Positions 1 through 8,598 of a stretch of DNA of 64,000 nt are shown in pieces; within the stretch, counting starts at the first letter, position 1, and each line of letters starts with the position of its first letter. The stretch is from Roseiarcus sp963794155. Its GTDB lineage: Bacteria > Pseudomonadota > Alphaproteobacteria > Rhizobiales > Beijerinckiaceae. The DNA lies in NCBI GenBank assembly GCA_963794155.1, contig CAWCCX010000018.1:124001-188000 (forward strand). The letters are read 5' to 3'. The notes beneath the pieces are model-generated. The model did not search any database. It was given only the letters and a program-made list of their open reading frames with translations, and was not told where the DNA came from. Made by a program: the position numbers and the translations under genes.

Positions 1-25
1 CGCGCGCGAGCCGGCCTATCTCACG

Positions 26-2416
26 ATGGAGATTCGGGTCCGCGGCCGCGTCCAGGGGGTGGGCTTTCGGCCAACGGTCTGGCGAATGGCGCGCGAGCTC
101 GACCTTGCCGGCGAAGTGCTGAACGACGCCGAGGGGGTGCTGGTGCGGGTCGGCGGCGAGGCTCAGGCGGTCAACGACTTCCTCGCCCGGATCGCGCGCG
201 AGCCGCCACCGCTGGCGCGGATCGACGCAATCGAGACCCACGCCTATCGCGGCCGGTTGTCCTCCGAATTCCGCATCGCGCAGAGTCAGACGGGGGCGGC
301 GCATACGCAGGTCGCGCCGGACGCCGCCCTCTGCGGGGCCTGCGCGGCCGAGATCGCCAATCCGTTCGAGCGGCGCTTCCGCTATCCGTTCGCCAATTGC
401 ACCCATTGCGGGCCGCGGCTCACCATCGTCGCCGGCATCCCTTACGACCGCGCCAATACCACAATGGCGCCATTCGTCATGTGCGCGGCCTGCGAGCAGG
501 AATACCGGAACCCGGCCGATCGCCGCTTTCACGCCGAGGCGATCGCCTGCCATGCCTGCGGCCCTCGGACGCGTCTGATCCGGTTCGACGGCCGCGGGGT
601 CAGCTTCGACCAACACTCGACGCTCGACGACGTCGATGCGGCGCGCGCGCTGTTGACGAACGGCGAAATCGTCGCCGTCAAGGGACTGGGCGGATTTCAC
701 CTCGCCTGCGACGCGACCAACGCCGAGGCCGTCGCCCGGCTACGCCGGTTGAAGGAGCGTGAGCGGAAGCCGTTCGCGCTGATGGCCGCCGACGCGGAGA
801 TCATCCGCCGCTATTGCACGGTGGATAGCGACGAGGAGCGGCTCCTCGCCGGCGCCGCGGCGCCAATCGTTCTCCTCCGCGCCGACGGGCCGCGCCCGCT
901 GCCGCCGGAGATTGCGCCGGGCCTCGCGACGCTGGGCTTCATGCTGCCGACCACGCCGCTGCACGCGCTCCTGCTCAGGCGGATCGATCGCCCGGTCGTG
1001 ATGACCAGCGGCAATGTCGCCGACGAACCGCAGGCGACCGACAATGAGGAAGCGCGCGAGCGGCTGGCCGGGATCGCCGCTTACGCGCTCATCCACGACC
1101 GCGAGATCGCCAATCGGGTCGACGATTCGCTCGTCCGGGTTATGGCGGGACAGGCTCGAGTGCTGCGGCGGGCGCGCGGCTTCGCCCCTGCCCCGCTCAC
1201 GCTGCCGCCGGGCTTCGAGGCCGCGCCGCAACTCCTGGCGATGGGCGGCGAACTCAAGGCCACGTTCTGTCTCGTCAAGGACGGCGAGGCGATCCTGTCG
1301 CAGCATCAGGGCGACCTCGAGAACGCCGAAACCTTCGACGACTATCGACGGGCGCTTGCGCTTTACGGAAAACTGTTCGACCACCGGCCGGTCGCGCTCA
1401 TCGCCGACAAGCATCCGGAATATCTCTCGGCGAAGCTCGCGCGCGAGCGGGCGCGCTTGCAGGCCTTCGCGCTCATCGAGGTCCAGCATCATCACGCCCA
1501 CGTCGCCGCCTGCCTTGCCGAGAACCTCTATCCTCTCGACGCTCCGCTCGCGCTCGGCATCGTCCTCGACGGCCTCGGATGGGGCGACGATGGAACGCTT
1601 TGGGGCGGCGAATTCCTGCTTGCGGACTATCGCTCCTATGAGCGGCTCGGCCTGTTCAAGCCGGTGGCGATGCTGGGAGGCGCGCAGGCGGTTCGCGAGC
1701 CCTGGCGCAATCTCTACGCCCATCTGATGGCGGAGATGGGATGGGCGGAACTCAAGATGAATTTCGCCGAACTCGAACTCATCGCCGATCTCGCCCGCCG
1801 GCCGCGCGCGACCCTGGACGCGATGAGCCGCAACGGCCTCAACGCGCCCAAGGCCTCATCCTGCGGCCGCCTCTTCGACGCGGTCGCCGCCGCCCTCAAC
1901 ATCTGCCGCGAGCGGCAGGCCTACGAGGGCGAAGCGGCGGCGCGGCTCGAAGCAATCGTCGATCCCGACGCCGTGCTCGGCGATGACGAAGAGCTTGCCT
2001 ATCCCTTCCCCATTCCGAATATGCGCGATACTGGCCTGCCCTATATCGAGCCCATGGCGATGTGGCGGGCGCTCCTCGGCGATCTCATCCTCGCGACGCC
2101 GGCGCCGCTGATGGCGGCACGCTTCCATAAGGGCCTGGCCAACGTCATCGTCGCGATGGCGAAAAAGCTCGCCCGGCGGGACGACGTGGGTGGAGTGCGG
2201 TTCGAGACCGTCGCCCTTTCCGGCGGATGCTTCCAAAATCGGGTCCTGTTCGAGGCCGTCGTCCGAGGCCTCGAGGGCGAGAACTTCCGCGTCCTCACGC
2301 ACGCTGAGGTTCCCGCCAACGACGGCGGACTGGCGTTCGGACAGGCGGCGATCGGCGCGGCGCGTCTCATTGACGCAGCGAAAGTGCGCGACAAGACGCG
2401 TCCAACCGTGGGATAA
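26..2416 (+). CDS. hypF: Carbamoyltransferase HypF (NiFe-hydrogenase maturation)
   Basis: HypF uses carbamoyl phosphate and ATP to carbamoylate the C-terminal cysteine of HypE, the first step in making the cyanide ligands of the NiFe centre. At 796 residues it has the full family architecture: an acylphosphatase domain (residues 1-90, motif GRVQGVGFRPTVWR), two four-cysteine zinc fingers (C103/C106/C125/C128 and C153/C156/C175/C178), a YrdC-like domain (about 200-385), and a Kae1-like domain with the metal motif HHHAHVAAC near residue 490. The reading frame stays open to the left edge of the window, so the true start could lie a few codons upstream; the ATG used here sits just before the acylphosphatase motif. 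It is the first gene of hypFCDEAB. No odd residues were seen. Confidence 0.97.
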   Translation: MEIRVRGRVQGVGFRPTVWRMARELDLAGEVLNDAEGVLVRVGGEAQAVNDFLARIAREPPPLARIDAIETHAYRGRLSSEFRIAQSQTGAAHTQVAPDAALCGACAAEIANPFERRFRYPFANCTHCGPRLTIVAGIPYDRANTTMAPFVMCAACEQEYRNPADRRFHAEAIACHACGPRTRLIRFDGRGVSFDQHSTLDDVDAARALLTNGEIVAVKGLGGFHLACDATNAEAVARLRRLKERERKPFALMAADAEIIRRYCTVDSDEERLLAGAAAPIVLLRADGPRPLPPEIAPGLATLGFMLPTTPLHALLLRRIDRPVVMTSGNVADEPQATDNEEARERLAGIAAYALIHDREIANRVDDSLVRVMAGQARVLRRARGFAPAPLTLPPGFEAAPQLLAMGGELKATFCLVKDGEAILSQHQGDLENAETFDDYRRALALYGKLFDHRPVALIADKHPEYLSAKLARERARLQAFALIEVQHHHAHVAACLAENLYPLDAPLALGIVLDGLGWGDDGTLWGGEFLLADYRSYERLGLFKPVAMLGGAQAVREPWRNLYAHLMAEMGWAELKMNFAELELIADLARRPRATLDAMSRNGLNAPKASSCGRLFDAVAAALNICRERQAYEGEAAARLEAIVDPDAVLGDDEELAYPFPIPNMRDTGLPYIEPMAMWRALLGDLILATPAPLMAARFHKGLANVIVAMAKKLARRDDVGGVRFETVALSGGCFQNRVLFEAVVRGLEGENFRVLTHAEVPANDGGLAFGQAAIGAARLIDAAKVRDKTRPTVG

Positions 2417-2434
2417 TGGTCAAGGACAACAACC

Positions 2435-2716
2435 ATGTGTCTCGGTATCCCAGGCCGCATCGTCAGAATTGACGATATCGCCAAGAAGCTCGCGACCGCA
2501 GACGTCAGCGGCGTCAGACGGCAGATCAACATCGCCTGCATCGTCGATGCGGACCATCCGGTCGACTCCTGCATCGGCGATTGGGTGCTGATCCACGTCG
2601 GCTTCGCGATGAGCCGCATCGACGAGGCCGAAGCGGCCGAGACGCTCAAAATCCTGACCGAGCTCGGCGAAGCGCAACAGGAACTCGACGCCATGCGCCG
2701 CTCCGCCGCCGAATAG
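2435..2716 (+). CDS. hypC: Hydrogenase assembly chaperone HypC
   Basis: This small chaperone (93 residues) binds HypD and the precursor of the hydrogenase large subunit and carries the Fe(CN)2CO unit. The N-terminus MCLGIPGRI holds the invariant Cys2 that contacts the iron after methionine removal. The length matches the HypC/HybG family. It starts 18 bases after the hypF stop and clearly belongs to the same operon. The C-terminal region (ETLKILTELGEAQQELDAM) is the usual helix. Confidence 0.96.
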   Translation: MCLGIPGRIVRIDDIAKKLATADVSGVRRQINIACIVDADHPVDSCIGDWVLIHVGFAMSRIDEAEAAETLKILTELGEAQQELDAMRRSAAE

Positions 2717-2729
2717 GGAGGCTCACGCC

Positions 2730-2777
2730 ATGGCCGACGAAGCTGGCTCCGCCACGACCGAGGGAGAGGCGGCATGA
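2730..2777 (+). other. 15-codon mini-ORF coupled to hypD
   Basis: An ATG preceded by a purine-rich GGGAGG opens a 15-residue frame (MADEAGSATTEGEAA) whose TGA overlaps the hypD ATG as ATGA. That is the same coupling seen at the hypD/hypE junction. It could be a translational leader that delivers ribosomes to hypD, a relic of a longer gene, or chance. Its peptide has no recognisable feature. Confidence 0.35.
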
Positions 2778-3904
2778 AATATCTCGACGAATTCCGCGAC
2801 AGCGCCAAGGCGGGTTTCCTTCTGAAGGAGATCGAGGGCTTGACCGCTTCGCTCTCCATTCCCGACGACCGGCCGCTGCAATTGATGGAGGTTTGCGGCG
2901 GCCACACTCACTCGATCTTCCGCTACGGGGTCGAGGGCATGCTCCCGCGCCAGATCGAGCTCGTGCACGGGCCCGGATGCCCGGTCTGCGTGCTGCCGAT
3001 GGGCCGGGTCGACGATTGCGTCGCCATCGCCGAAGAGCCGAGGGTCATCCTCGCCACCTTCGGCGATGCGATGCGGGTGCCAGGCTCGCGCAAGAGCCTC
3101 CTGCAGGCCAAGGCCGACGGCGCCGACGTGAGGATGGTCTATTCGCCGATGGACGCGCTCAAGCTCGCGCGCGCCAATCCCGGCCGCGAGGTCGTTTTCT
3201 TCGGCCTCGGCTTCGAAACGACGATGCCGTCGACGGCGCTCACGATTCTTGCGGCCGAGGCCGAGGGGATCGAGAACTTCTCCGTGTTCTGCAATCACAT
3301 CACCATCGTCCCGACGATCAAGGCGATTCTCGACAGCCCGGATCTCAGGCTCGATGGCTTTCTTGGCCCGGGCCATGTGTCGATGGTGATCGGAACCGCG
3401 CCTTACGAGTTCATCGCCCGCACCTATCGCAAGCCGATGGTCATCGCGGGGTTCGAGCCCTTGGACATCCTGCAGTCGATCTGGATGCTGTTGAGGCAGA
3501 TCAAGGAGGGGCGGATCGAGATCGAAAATCAGTATGCGCGGGTGGTTCCCGAGGCAGGCAACGCGCCCGCGCTCAGCGCGGTCTCGCGGGTCTACGAATT
3601 GCGCGAATTTTTCGAATGGCGCGGCCTGGGCTCGATCGATCATTCGGGCGTCAGGCTTCGAGACGCTTATGCCCGCTTCGACGCCGAGCGCAAGTTCTCG
3701 ATTCCGAACGTCAAGATCGCCGATCCCAAGGCCTGCCAGTGCGGCGAAGTGCTGAAAGGCGTCATCAAGCCTCGCCAATGCAGGGTGTTCGGCTCCGCCT
3801 GCACGCCGGAAACGCCCTTGGGCGCGTTGATGGTGTCGTCCGAAGGCGCCTGCGCCGCCACCTATCAGTATGGCGGGATCAAGCAGCACGAGGCCGCCGA
3901 ATGA
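2774..3904 (+). CDS. hypD: Hydrogenase iron-cofactor scaffold HypD
   Basis: HypD (376 residues) is the Fe-S scaffold on which, with HypC, the Fe(CN)2CO moiety is built. The family cysteine motifs are present: EVCGGHTHSIFRYG near residue 40, GPGCPVCVLP near residue 70, and the C-terminal cluster cysteines in CQCGEVLKG and CRVFGSACTPE. The length is typical. The start is the ATG overlapping the mini-ORF stop; the stop overlaps the hypE start (ATGA), indicating translational coupling. Confidence 0.97.
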   Translation: MKYLDEFRDSAKAGFLLKEIEGLTASLSIPDDRPLQLMEVCGGHTHSIFRYGVEGMLPRQIELVHGPGCPVCVLPMGRVDDCVAIAEEPRVILATFGDAMRVPGSRKSLLQAKADGADVRMVYSPMDALKLARANPGREVVFFGLGFETTMPSTALTILAAEAEGIENFSVFCNHITIVPTIKAILDSPDLRLDGFLGPGHVSMVIGTAPYEFIARTYRKPMVIAGFEPLDILQSIWMLLRQIKEGRIEIENQYARVVPEAGNAPALSAVSRVYELREFFEWRGLGSIDHSGVRLRDAYARFDAERKFSIPNVKIADPKACQCGEVLKGVIKPRQCRVFGSACTPETPLGALMVSSEGACAATYQYGGIKQHEAAE

Positions 3905-4968
3905 ACATCGCCGCGCCGGTCCGCGCCCGAACGCTCGGCCAGGTTCATGTGCCGACGGTGACGCTCGCCCATGGCGGCGGCGGCAAGGCGATGAAGGACC
4001 TGATCGACGACGTGTTCGTCAGGGCGTTCGACAACCCATGGCTCGCGCCGCTGGACGACCAGGCGCGGTTCGATCTCGCCGACCTCGCGCGCCGCGGCGA
4101 CCGGCTCGCCTTCACCACCGACTCGTTCGTCGTCGATCCGCTCGTCTTTCCCGCTGGCGATATCGGCAGGCTCGCGGTTTGCGGCACGGTCAACGATCTT
4201 GCGGTCGGCGGCGCTCAACCGCTCTATCTCTCCTGCGCCGCGATCGTCGAGGAAGGGGTGACGATCGACCTATTGCGGCAGGTTGCAGCCTCGATGGCGG
4301 CGACGGCGCGCGAGGCGGGGGTCGCCATCGTCGCCGGCGACACCAAGGTCGTGACCAAAGGGGCCTGCGACAAGCTCTTTCTGACCACGACCGGGATTGG
4401 CGTCATCCGCGATGGCGTGAGCCTGGGCGCGGATCGCGCCCGCGCGGGCGATGTGGTGCTGGTCAACGGCCTGCTCGGCGACCACGGCGCCGCTATCCTC
4501 TGCGCGCGCGGCGATATGGCGCTCGAGACGCCAATTGAGAGCGATTGCGCGCCGCTGCATGGATTGATCGCCGCGCTCATCGCCGCGGCGCCCGGCGTGC
4601 GCTTCCTCCGCGATCCGACGCGGGGAGGCGTGGCGACGGTGCTGAACGAGATCGCCGAGGCCTCCCAAATCGCGATCGAGATTGACGAGCGAGCGACCCC
4701 GATTCGCGAGGAGGTCAAGGCCTTCTGCGAGATCCTGGGTCTCGATCCGCTCTATCTCGCCAACGAGGGCAAGATCGTCGTCATCGCGCCGCCGGAGGAA
4801 GCCGAGGCGGCGCTCGGGGCGATGCGCGCCCATCCGCTCGGCGAGCGCGCCGCGATCGTCGGCCGCGTGCAGTCGGGCGAACCGGGGCGGGTGACGATGC
4901 GAACCGTGTTCGGCGGGCGGCGGATCGTCGACATGCTGGTCGGCGAGCAATTGCCGCGCATCTGTTGA
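3901..4968 (+). CDS. hypE: Hydrogenase maturation protein HypE
   Basis: HypE (355 residues) dehydrates the carbamoyl group placed on its C-terminal cysteine by HypF to a thiocyanate, which gives the CN ligands. The sequence ends in PRIC, the conserved C-terminal cysteine tail. It has the PurM-like ATP-binding fold, with the glycine-rich start LAHGGGGKAMKDLI, GDTKVVTKG, and the segment DPTRGGVATVLNE. A long in-frame extension upstream inside hypD is a shadow; the ATG at 3901 overlaps the hypD stop and gives the normal length. Confidence 0.96.
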   Translation: MNIAAPVRARTLGQVHVPTVTLAHGGGGKAMKDLIDDVFVRAFDNPWLAPLDDQARFDLADLARRGDRLAFTTDSFVVDPLVFPAGDIGRLAVCGTVNDLAVGGAQPLYLSCAAIVEEGVTIDLLRQVAASMAATAREAGVAIVAGDTKVVTKGACDKLFLTTTGIGVIRDGVSLGADRARAGDVVLVNGLLGDHGAAILCARGDMALETPIESDCAPLHGLIAALIAAAPGVRFLRDPTRGGVATVLNEIAEASQIAIEIDERATPIREEVKAFCEILGLDPLYLANEGKIVVIAPPEEAEAALGAMRAHPLGERAAIVGRVQSGEPGRVTMRTVFGGRRIVDMLVGEQLPRIC

Positions 4969-4977
4969 GGCTCGCCC

Positions 4978-5316
4978 ATGCATGAACTCGGCATCACCCA
5001 GAATATCGTCGCCATCGTCGGCGAGGCGGCCAAGGGGCGCCGTGTGACCCGGGTGACGCTGGAAGTGGGGAAGCTCTCGGGGGTGATGAGCGACGCGATC
5101 GCCTTTTGCTTCGAGGTCGTCGCCCAAGGCACCGCGCTTGAAGGCGCGCGCCTCGAAATCCACGAGATCGACGGGCGCGCCCGCTGCGAGACCTGCGGCC
5201 TCGAATTCGAAGCCGAGACGTTATTCACCCCCTGCCCTTGCGGATCGCGCCTTCTGAAGCGAATCGCCGGCGAAGAATTGATCGTCAAGTCAATGGAAAT
5301 GATGGAGGCGGCCTGA
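4978..5316 (+). CDS. hypA: Nickel chaperone HypA
   Basis: HypA (112 residues) delivers nickel to the hydrogenase large subunit together with HypB. The N-terminal MHELGI carries His2, the nickel ligand. A zinc site of two CxxC-type pairs follows near residues 73-92 (CETCG and CPCGS); the second pair is CxC rather than CxxC as read here. The family length is 110-120. It lies 9 bases after hypE, and its TGA shares one base with the hypB ATG. Confidence 0.95.
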   Translation: MHELGITQNIVAIVGEAAKGRRVTRVTLEVGKLSGVMSDAIAFCFEVVAQGTALEGARLEIHEIDGRARCETCGLEFEAETLFTPCPCGSRLLKRIAGEELIVKSMEMMEAA

Positions 5317-6230
5317 TGTGCGGCCATTGCGGATGCAGCGACGAGGTCGCGACGACCGTCCTCAATCTTGAAACCGGAAAAGAAACGGCAATGCGGCGCA
5401 GCGAGTCCGCTCGCGATCATGGGCATGCTCACGATCGCGACCACGATCATGTCCGCGACCACGATCATGTTCATGAGCACAGCCACGACCATGTCCATGC
5501 CAACGGCTCGCATCATCGGCACGGCCACGACCAAGTTCACGGCGCCCGGGCGCCCGCGGGCGAAGTCGTTGCCCTCGAGGCCCGCATCCTGGCCAAGAAC
5601 GATGCGATGGCGGAGAAGAACCGGGCCTGGTTCAAGGGCCGGGAGATTCTGGCGCTCAATCTCGTGAGCTCCCCCGGCGCCGGCAAGACGACCCTGCTCG
5701 AACGCACGATCCGCGATCTCAACGACGAGCTCAGGCTCTACGTCGTCGAGGGCGACCAGGCGACGGCCAATGACAGCCAACGCATCCGCGCCGCCGGCGC
5801 GCCGGCCGTTCAGGTGAACACCGGCGCCGGCTGCCATCTTGAGGCCGACATGGTCGCCCGCGGATTGCAGGAACTCAGGCCCGCCGCGGGCTCGGTGGTG
5901 ATGATCGAGAACGTCGGCAACCTCGTCTGCCCGGCGCTGTTCGATCTCGGCGAGCGGGCCAAGGTCGTCATCCTCTCGGTGACCGAGGGCGACGACAAGC
6001 CGCTCAAATATCCGCACATGTTCAAGGCGGCTGAGGTGATGATCCTTAACAAGATCGACCTCCTGCCTCACGTCGATTTCGACCCCGAGCGGGCGCTCGG
6101 CAACGCGCTTCAAGTCAATCCGTCAATCGCGTCGATCCGCCTTTCGGCCCGGACCGGCGAGGGCCTCGAGGCCTGGTACGGCTGGCTGCGCCATGAATTG
6201 GCGCGGGTGCGCGATCAAGCGTTCACGTAG
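5316..6230 (+). CDS. hypB: Nickel-inserting GTPase HypB with His-rich region
   Basis: HypB (304 residues) is the GTPase that loads nickel. The start at 5316 overlaps the hypA stop and gives an N-terminal CGHCGC motif close to the high-affinity nickel site of the family. A histidine/aspartate-rich stretch (about residues 32-76, many DHDH and HGHD units) should store nickel, as in rhizobial HypB. The P-loop is SPGAGKTTLLERT near residue 115, followed by GDQATANDS and the guanine-specificity motif NKID. An upstream in-frame extension inside hypA is not needed. This is the last gene of the hyp operon. Confidence 0.96.
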   Translation: MCGHCGCSDEVATTVLNLETGKETAMRRSESARDHGHAHDRDHDHVRDHDHVHEHSHDHVHANGSHHRHGHDQVHGARAPAGEVVALEARILAKNDAMAEKNRAWFKGREILALNLVSSPGAGKTTLLERTIRDLNDELRLYVVEGDQATANDSQRIRAAGAPAVQVNTGAGCHLEADMVARGLQELRPAAGSVVMIENVGNLVCPALFDLGERAKVVILSVTEGDDKPLKYPHMFKAAEVMILNKIDLLPHVDFDPERALGNALQVNPSIASIRLSARTGEGLEAWYGWLRHELARVRDQAFT

Positions 6231-6261
6231 GCCGGCTTTGGATCACTGAGCTGAGACGCGC

Positions 6262-6393
6262 GACTTCGGCACGACCGTCGATGTGAGCGCCCGGGTCAAG
6301 GAGGGAGACCCGGTGGTTCTCAACCCCACGGTCGATCTGACCGACGGCCGCCAGGTACAGCTGCGGCCGGCCCCCTATCAGCAGCCCTCTTGA
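6262..6393 (+). pseudogene. C-terminal remnant of an RND efflux membrane-fusion protein
   Basis: This 43-codon open stretch ends in TGA and has no start codon; the in-frame codon just upstream is a stop. It reads DFGTTVDVSARVKEGDPVV, then NPTVDLTDGRQVQL. This matches the typical last beta strands of HlyD/AcrA-type periplasmic adaptor subunits, where a stretch like DFGxxVEV...GLxxGDxVVxNPxxxLxDG is normal. The rest of that gene and its RND pump are absent. The remaining intergenic bases up to 6592 show nothing else. Homology is recalled from family patterns, not searched. Confidence 0.65.
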
Positions 6394-6592
6394 GGGCGCT
6401 AAAGCGGCGGCCCAGAGGCTATTCCCGCTCGGGAACCGGCGCGTTGAACCCGTCGAGTGTCGTCCCCACGACGCGTAGGGGCTGAGACAGACCGTCTCGT
6501 TGGTCCCATGCTGCCCAAAGGTTTCGACGGGGGGACCGGACGCACAGTATGCGTTAGAATGGGCCGGCCTTTATGACCTCAAGAGCGAATGC

Positions 6593-8269
6593 ATGGCCGC
6601 TTTGGTCTATCCCGTCCACGGACCTCGCCACGACGAGACGTTTCCCGAGCTCAAGCCGCCGGAAATCGACCGGATGCGTCGCTTCGGCGCCTTACGCAAG
6701 TTTTCGGACGGGGAGAAGCTGTACGAAGCCGGGAAAGTCGCGCCCGGCATGTTTGTCGTGCTCAAGGGCCTTGTCTCGGTCACCCAGCGCGATGGGCTGG
6801 GCCATGTCGCTCCGGTCGTCGAAGAGGGCGTGGGCCACTTCCTGGCCGAGGTTGGGCAGCTCTCCAGCCGCGCGGCGCTGGTGGACGCCACAGCCGAGGG
6901 CGACGTCGAGACCTTGTTGATCTCCACTGACGGACTGCGGTCGCTCCTGGTCGCCGAAGCCGATCTCGGCGAACGCATCATGCGCGCGCTCATCCTTCGG
7001 CGGATGGCTCTCCTCCAGGGGACTGTGGGCGTTATTCTGATCGGGCCGCCGGCATCGGCGGACGTGATCCGGCTTGAGGGCTTCCTGGCCCGGAACGGCT
7101 ATCCCCAGCATATGCTCGATCCCGCAACAGACCCTGAAGCGCGAGAGGTGATCAGCCGCTACGCAGATATTGCGGGCGGTTTGCCGCTGGTCGTTTGCCC
7201 CGACGGCTCCGTGCTCGGCAATCCGTCGGAGCGGGCGCTCGCCCGCCAGATCGGCATGACGGCCGCCTCGCGGGCGAATTTTGTCTATGACGTGGCGGTG
7301 GTCGGCGCCGGCCCGGCGGGCCTGTCGACGGCGGTTTACGGGTCCTCCGAGGGTCTCTCGGTCGCGGTTCTCGACGCCCGCGCCTTCGGCGGCCAAGCCG
7401 GGGCCAGCGCCCGTATCGAAAACTACTTCGGCTTTCCGACCGGGATCACTGGCCAGGCGCTGACCGCGCGCGCTTTCATTCAGGCGCAGAAATTCGGCGC
7501 TGACGTCATGATACCGGTCGCCGTCAAGACGCTCGATTGCGCGCGCGCGAATGGGGCGTTCGTCGTGGAACTGGATGACGGCGATCGCATTCAGGCCCGA
7601 ACGGTCGTGGTCGCCAGCGGCGCCAGATATCGCCATCCGCTCATCGCCGACATCGCCCGCTTCGAGGGCCGCGGGGTCTGGTACTGGGCGTCGCAGATCG
7701 AGGCGCGCCTCTGCGCCGGCGAAGAGGTTGTTCTGGTCGGCGGCGGCAATTCGGCCGGCCAGGGGGCGGTGTTCGTCTCCGCTCACGCGGCGAGGGTGCG
7801 CATGATGGTTCGAGGGTCGGGCCTGGCCGAAAGCATGTCGCGCTACCTGATCGATCGCATCGCCGCCACGCCGAATATCGAGCTCATGACCCAGACGGAG
7901 ATCGTCGCCCTCGACGGCCCAGCCGGTGGGGGGCTTGAGAAGGTGCGCTGGCGCGACCGGCGCGCGGGCCAGGAGTTCGAGGCGCCGATCCGCAACGTCT
8001 TTCTGTTCGTCGGCGCGGATCCGGCGACTGAATGGCTGCAAGGTTGCGGCGTGGCGCTGGACAAGGCAGGCTTCGTCATCACCGGCGCGCCGCGGACGAA
8101 CGGCGGTCCCGCGCCGTCGGCGCTTGAATCCTCGGTGCCCGGCGTGTTCGCGGTCGGCGACGTGCGGTCAGGGTCGGTCAAGCGGGTCGGCGGAGCGATC
8201 GGAGAGGGCGCCCAGGTCGTGGCGGCGATCCACAATTTCCTCGCGCATTCTCAAGGTCCGCACCTCTAA
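6593..8269 (+). CDS. Cyclic-nucleotide-binding-domain / thioredoxin-reductase-like FAD protein
   Basis: This 558-residue protein fuses an N-terminal Crp-type cyclic nucleotide-binding domain (about residues 20-140, with KFSDGEKLYEAGKVAPGMF) to a linker and a thioredoxin-reductase-type flavoprotein. The FAD Rossmann motif is VVGAGPAGLSTAVYGSSEG, the NAD(P) motif VVLVGGGNSAGQGAV, and the second FAD motif GVFAVGDVRSGSVKR. The usual redox CxxC of thioredoxin reductase is missing: the equivalent segment reads GVWYWASQIEARLC. The ATG at 6593 was chosen because the open frame before it lacks family character. It is followed 20 bases later by a UBP-type zinc-finger gene, a pairing common in Hyphomicrobiales. 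The redox partner is unknown. Confidence 0.9.
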   Translation: MAALVYPVHGPRHDETFPELKPPEIDRMRRFGALRKFSDGEKLYEAGKVAPGMFVVLKGLVSVTQRDGLGHVAPVVEEGVGHFLAEVGQLSSRAALVDATAEGDVETLLISTDGLRSLLVAEADLGERIMRALILRRMALLQGTVGVILIGPPASADVIRLEGFLARNGYPQHMLDPATDPEAREVISRYADIAGGLPLVVCPDGSVLGNPSERALARQIGMTAASRANFVYDVAVVGAGPAGLSTAVYGSSEGLSVAVLDARAFGGQAGASARIENYFGFPTGITGQALTARAFIQAQKFGADVMIPVAVKTLDCARANGAFVVELDDGDRIQARTVVVASGARYRHPLIADIARFEGRGVWYWASQIEARLCAGEEVVLVGGGNSAGQGAVFVSAHAARVRMMVRGSGLAESMSRYLIDRIAATPNIELMTQTEIVALDGPAGGGLEKVRWRDRRAGQEFEAPIRNVFLFVGADPATEWLQGCGVALDKAGFVITGAPRTNGGPAPSALESSVPGVFAVGDVRSGSVKRVGGAIGEGAQVVAAIHNFLAHSQGPHL

Positions 8270-8289
8270 CGCAATCGGGCGAACTCACG

Positions 8290-8598
8290 ATGTCGAAGAC
8301 CTGCATCCATCTCGAGACCATCCGCGACGTGACGCCGAGCGCGCTCGGCTGCGAGGAATGCCTCAAGACCGGCGACATCTGGCTCCATCTGCGGCTCTGC
8401 CGCGCCTGCGGACATGTCGGCTGTTGCGACCAGTCGCCGAACCGGCATGCGACCAAGCATTTTCACGCCACCCGCCATCCGATCATCGAAGGTTACGATC
8501 CGCCAGAGGGCTGGGGGTGGTGCTACGTCGATGAAGTGATGTTCGATCTGTCTGATCGCAAGACGCCCCACAACGGGCCAATTCCCAGGTACTACTGA
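8290..8598 (+). CDS. UBP-type zinc finger domain protein
   Basis: This 102-residue protein is essentially one zf-UBP domain: C5 in CIHLE, CEECLKTGD, LRLCRACGHVGCCDQSPN and HATKHFHATRHPI supply the cysteine and histidine ligands. In eukaryotes such fingers bind ubiquitin C-termini. In bacteria the role is not established, but the gene is regularly found beside the cNMP/thioredoxin-reductase gene, as here. Its last 7 bases overlap the end of the convergent MFS gene. Confidence 0.88.
   Translation: MSKTCIHLETIRDVTPSALGCEECLKTGDIWLHLRLCRACGHVGCCDQSPNRHATKHFHATRHPIIEGYDPPEGWGWCYVDEVMFDLSDRKTPHNGPIPRYY

Noticed and set aside
740..1723. Minus-strand frame of 327 codons over hypF
   Set aside because: The frame runs antisense to a gene with complete HypF domains; its peptide is arginine-rich and without family features.
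2581..3900. Long in-frame extension of hypE through hypD
   Set aside because: It is antagonistic to hypD, which has all its family motifs, and the ATG at 3901 gives the standard length of HypE.
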